A stretch of DNA of 9,187 nucleotides from the NCBI GenBank assembly GCA_020434375.1, contig JAGRAY010000063.1:1-9187 (forward strand), read 5' to 3'. The notes beneath the pieces are model-generated. The model was given only the letters and a program-made list of their open reading frames with translations. It had not been told where the DNA came from and did not search any database. This stretch comes from Bdellovibrionales bacterium (lineage in GTDB: Bacteria > Bdellovibrionota_G > JALEGL01 > JAGRAY01). This document shows, piece by piece, positions 7,471 through 9,187 of the stretch (position 1 is the first letter of the stretch; every line of letters begins with the position of its first letter). The translations under genes were made by a program, and so were the position numbers.

Positions 7471-7797
7471 CTAAAGTGCTTTTTTGACAAGGTCGTCAAT
7501 TTGCGCTTTTTGGCCAAGCCCCACCAGCTGATCAAGAGGAGACCCTCCTTTAAATAGAATTAACGTCGGAATTCCGCGAATTTGATATTGAGACGCGATA
7601 TTCCGGTTATCATCGACATTTAGTTTGACAAAATTAACTTGACCTTGGTATTTCACGGCTAGTTCTTCTAGAATCGGTGCCATCGCCTTGCATGGCATGC
7701 ACCACTCAGCCCAAAAATCAACAATTGTTGGGATTTCTGATTGCAAAACCTCTGATTGAAAGTTAGATTCCGTAACGCTCGCTATATTTTCTGACAT
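7471..7797 (-). CDS. trxA: Thioredoxin with WCMPC active site
   Basis: This is a 108-residue single-domain cytoplasmic thioredoxin without a signal peptide, the same size as E. coli TrxA. It reduces protein disulfides and is itself recycled by thioredoxin reductase. The fold signatures are complete: buried D27, active site W32-C33-M34-P35-C36, K58 (in VKLNVD), cis-proline in GIPT (P77) and G85. The redox motif is CMPC, where the classical one is CGPC, a substitution that in this fold can shift redox potential or partner choice. The ATG at 7797 has a strong Shine-Dalgarno and a candidate promoter upstream. The gene is convergent with rodA and divergent from the J-domain gene, so it is probably monocistronic. 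Confidence 0.96.
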   Translation of the reverse strand: MSENIASVTESNFQSEVLQSEIPTIVDFWAEWCMPCKAMAPILEELAVKYQGQVNFVKLNVDDNRNIASQYQIRGIPTLILFKGGSPLDQLVGLGQKAQIDDLVKKAL

Positions 7798-7800
7798 AAG

Positions 7801-7806
7801 TCCTCC
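7801..7806 (-). promoter_or_regulatory. Shine-Dalgarno for trxA
   Basis: On the minus strand GGAGGA lies a few bases before the trxA ATG. It is the strongest ribosome binding site in the window and fixes the start at 7797. Confidence 0.85.
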
Positions 7807-7818
7807 AAGTTGGGACTA

Positions 7819-7847
7819 CATTTATGGGAAATCGGCATTTGTGTCAA
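7819..7847 (-). promoter_or_regulatory. Candidate sigma-70 promoter for trxA
   Basis: On the minus strand a perfect TTGACA (-35; complement of 7842-7847) is followed after 17 nt by TAAATG (complement of 7819-7824). A slightly better CATAAA match is available with a 15-nt spacer. Transcription would begin near 7812, leaving a short leader that contains the Shine-Dalgarno. The -35 is convincing and the -10 is only fair. Confidence 0.55.
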
Positions 7848-7868
7848 ATGATTGAAAGGAGATGGTAA

Positions 7869-7874
7869 GATAAT
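7869..7874 (+). promoter_or_regulatory. Candidate -10 box (GATAAT) before the J-domain gene
   Basis: GATAAT lies 4 nt before the ATG at 7879, repeating the arrangement seen before mreB. There is no matching -35 at normal spacing. If this is a real -10, the transcript would start at or just past the ATG, which would be too late. It may instead be chance AT-rich sequence. Confidence 0.2.
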
Positions 7875-7878
7875 CACT

Positions 7879-9187
7879 ATGATTTCAGAACCAAAATCAT
7901 CAGGGTTAATCGGAGATATCCGCCCGGCACATCTGTTTTTGTGGATTGTTCGTCAAAAATATTCGGGCACGTTGGCTCTTGTGAAAGATCCAAAAAAAAA
8001 GACATTTGTTTTTGAAGAAGGCAAGCTCGTTGCCACGCGATCCAACCTACCGGATGAGACATTGTTGCATATGCTGATCGAATCTAAACAAGTAGAAATC
8101 GATCACTTAAAACAACTGATGCCAACTTTGGAAGGTAAAGAATCTTATCATCAGGGTGAAGAGCTTATGAAACAAGGTATTATCGATGCGGCAGCACTTT
8201 ATAGTGTATTTAAAGATCAGATGGAGCTTAGAATATCAGAAGCCTTTGGATGGACAGACGGAAAGTATATGCTCATTCCACAAGTTCCGGAAGGGACTGT
8301 AAAAATGCCATCTGAAAAAACCATGGCAGATCTTATTTACCATGCTCTTAAGAAAAATTTTTCGTTATTGGCGAAAGATGACAGTATTGATCCGCAAAGT
8401 GTATTGCAAGTCGAGTCAGCGGAGCCTCCTTTTGATGACCTCAAATGGCTTGGGAAAGATTCTTTTCTCTATCGTTTAATCGATGGACGTAAAACTTTGA
8501 GTGATTTATGTAAAACGGCTAAAGTGCCTGAGACAGTAGGCATACAAACGCTTTGGGCTCTCAATGCATTAGGTATTATTTCAGTTAAATCAAGCCAAGG
8601 TCAGAGCCAAAATCAGAATAAATTTGTAAGCAAGGTTGAATTGTTGAAAGAAGTAGCTCAGCGAATCAAGGAATCTAAAGGTAAAAACTATTTTGAACTT
8701 CTGGGTGTGGATCGATCAAGTAGCGAAACTCAGATTAAACAAGCATATTTTGAGTTAGCCAAAAAATATCATCCAGATCGCGTGATTACGGCAGATTTTG
8801 CTCTAAAAGAGAAAAAAGCAGTTGAAGATTATTTTTCTATCATTTCGATGGCTCACGGTACACTGTCTAACTCGGATCAGCGTAAAGAGTATATTGCCAT
8901 GTTGGAAACAGATGAAAGTGGTCTCAAGATCGAAGATGCTGAACGTATTTTAAATTCTGAGGTAAGCTTTCAAAAGGCTCTCGTATTTTTGAAAAAAGGA
9001 ATCTTTTTAGAAGCAAAGCAACATCTAATGGAGGCCATAAAACTATATGATGAAGAGCCAGAGTACCATATGATCTTGGGTTGGTGCATATTTAAGCTTT
9101 CCAAAGAGAGATCTTCCGATATCCGGCAAGCAAAGGAACTAATTCAAAAGTCATTGGAAAAAAACGAAAAGCTTATTCAAGGGTATT
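7879..9187 (+). CDS. DUF4388-like + J-domain (DnaJ-like) + TPR-like protein, 3' truncated by window end
   Basis: An uninterrupted frame of 436 codons runs off the window with no stop. Residues about 8-140 resemble the DUF4388 (PATAN-like) module: SGLIGDIRPAHLF, then SGTLAL, then FEEGKLVATRS, then a helical part ending in WTDGKYMLIP. Residues about 195-240 (FLYRLIDGRKTLSDL to LNALGIISV) look like a small winged-helix segment. Residues about 269-335 are a J-domain (NYFELLGV at 270-277, KYHPDR with H298-P299-D300). From about 355 the sequence is helical with TPR-like repeats. The HPD triplet should stimulate an Hsp70 ATPase, so this is probably a cytoplasmic co-chaperone or adaptor. There is no Gly/Phe or zinc-finger region, so it is not canonical DnaJ. 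The ATG at 7879 is the only good start, but the purine-rich AAGGAG (7856-7861) lies 17 nt upstream, which is too far. An in-frame TTG at 7852 is less likely. Such fusions occur in Myxococcota and Bdellovibrionota; the specific target is unknown. Confidence 0.85.
   Translation, partial: MISEPKSSGLIGDIRPAHLFLWIVRQKYSGTLALVKDPKKKTFVFEEGKLVATRSNLPDETLLHMLIESKQVEIDHLKQLMPTLEGKESYHQGEELMKQGIIDAAALYSVFKDQMELRISEAFGWTDGKYMLIPQVPEGTVKMPSEKTMADLIYHALKKNFSLLAKDDSIDPQSVLQVESAEPPFDDLKWLGKDSFLYRLIDGRKTLSDLCKTAKVPETVGIQTLWALNALGIISVKSSQGQSQNQNKFVSKVELLKEVAQRIKESKGKNYFELLGVDRSSSETQIKQAYFELAKKYHPDRVITADFALKEKKAVEDYFSIISMAHGTLSNSDQRKEYIAMLETDESGLKIEDAERILNSEVSFQKALVFLKKGIFLEAKQHLMEAIKLYDEEPEYHMILGWCIFKLSKERSSDIRQAKELIQKSLEKNEKLIQGY

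Noticed and set aside
7443..7490. Bidirectional intrinsic terminator between rodA and trxA
   Set aside because: The only possible stems are about 4 bp, and the T-run sits within the trxA coding end; this does not make a convincing hairpin.
7877..8062. Minus-strand ORF of 61 codons overlapping the start of the J-domain gene
   Set aside because: It lies antisense to a coding region with recognisable domain structure and shows no features of its own.
1..9187. A novel defence system, mobile element or CRISPR array
   Set aside because: No transposase, integrase, repeat array, tRNA or defence-type domain is present; the window is explained by envelope-growth, chaperone and redox genes.

Overview
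The window looks like an ordinary chromosomal segment of a Gram-negative, rod-shaped or curved bacterium. It is AT-rich, roughly 40% GC judged by eye and not counted. Three things point to a deltaproteobacterial or Bdellovibrionota-type lineage: the style of the MreB and PBP2 sequences, a PpiD/SurA-type periplasmic chaperone, and a DUF4388-like + J-domain + TPR-like protein of a kind common in Myxococcota and Bdellovibrionota. This placement is an inference from protein style, not a phylogeny.

Layout: positions 1-87 are the short region downstream of a minus-strand gene and hold no gene I can support. Positions 88-2007 (minus) encode a membrane-anchored periplasmic parvulin chaperone (PpiD-like). 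A 75-bp divergent intergenic region (2008-2082) separates it from a plus-strand five-gene operon, 2083-7442: mreB, mreC, mreD, mrdA (PBP2) and rodA. Spacings run from +1 nt to overlaps of about 20 nt. A convergent 28-bp gap follows, then trxA on the minus strand (7471-7797). trxA diverges from a plus-strand gene (7879 to beyond the window end) for an incomplete cytoplasmic DUF4388-like/DnaJ/TPR-like protein.

How the genes work together: MreB filaments under the inner membrane organise the elongasome through MreC and MreD. RodA, a SEDS glycosyltransferase, polymerises lipid II, and PBP2, a class B transpeptidase, crosslinks the new strands during side-wall growth. All five parts of this core are present, full length and with their key motifs. 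The divergent PpiD-like protein folds secreted envelope proteins, so the left two thirds of the window is envelope biogenesis. Thioredoxin is general redox housekeeping. The J-domain protein is probably an Hsp70 co-chaperone or signalling adaptor of unknown target.

I found no mobile element, CRISPR array, RNA gene, frameshift or clear sign of horizontal transfer, and no convincing undescribed system. The points most worth a second look are: the non-ATG start of mreB with no well-placed ribosome binding site; a GATAAT box immediately before the starts of both mreB and the J-domain gene; a CMPC thioredoxin active site; a PpiD-like protein that keeps the parvulin active-site histidines; and the architecture of the truncated DUF4388-like/J-domain protein.
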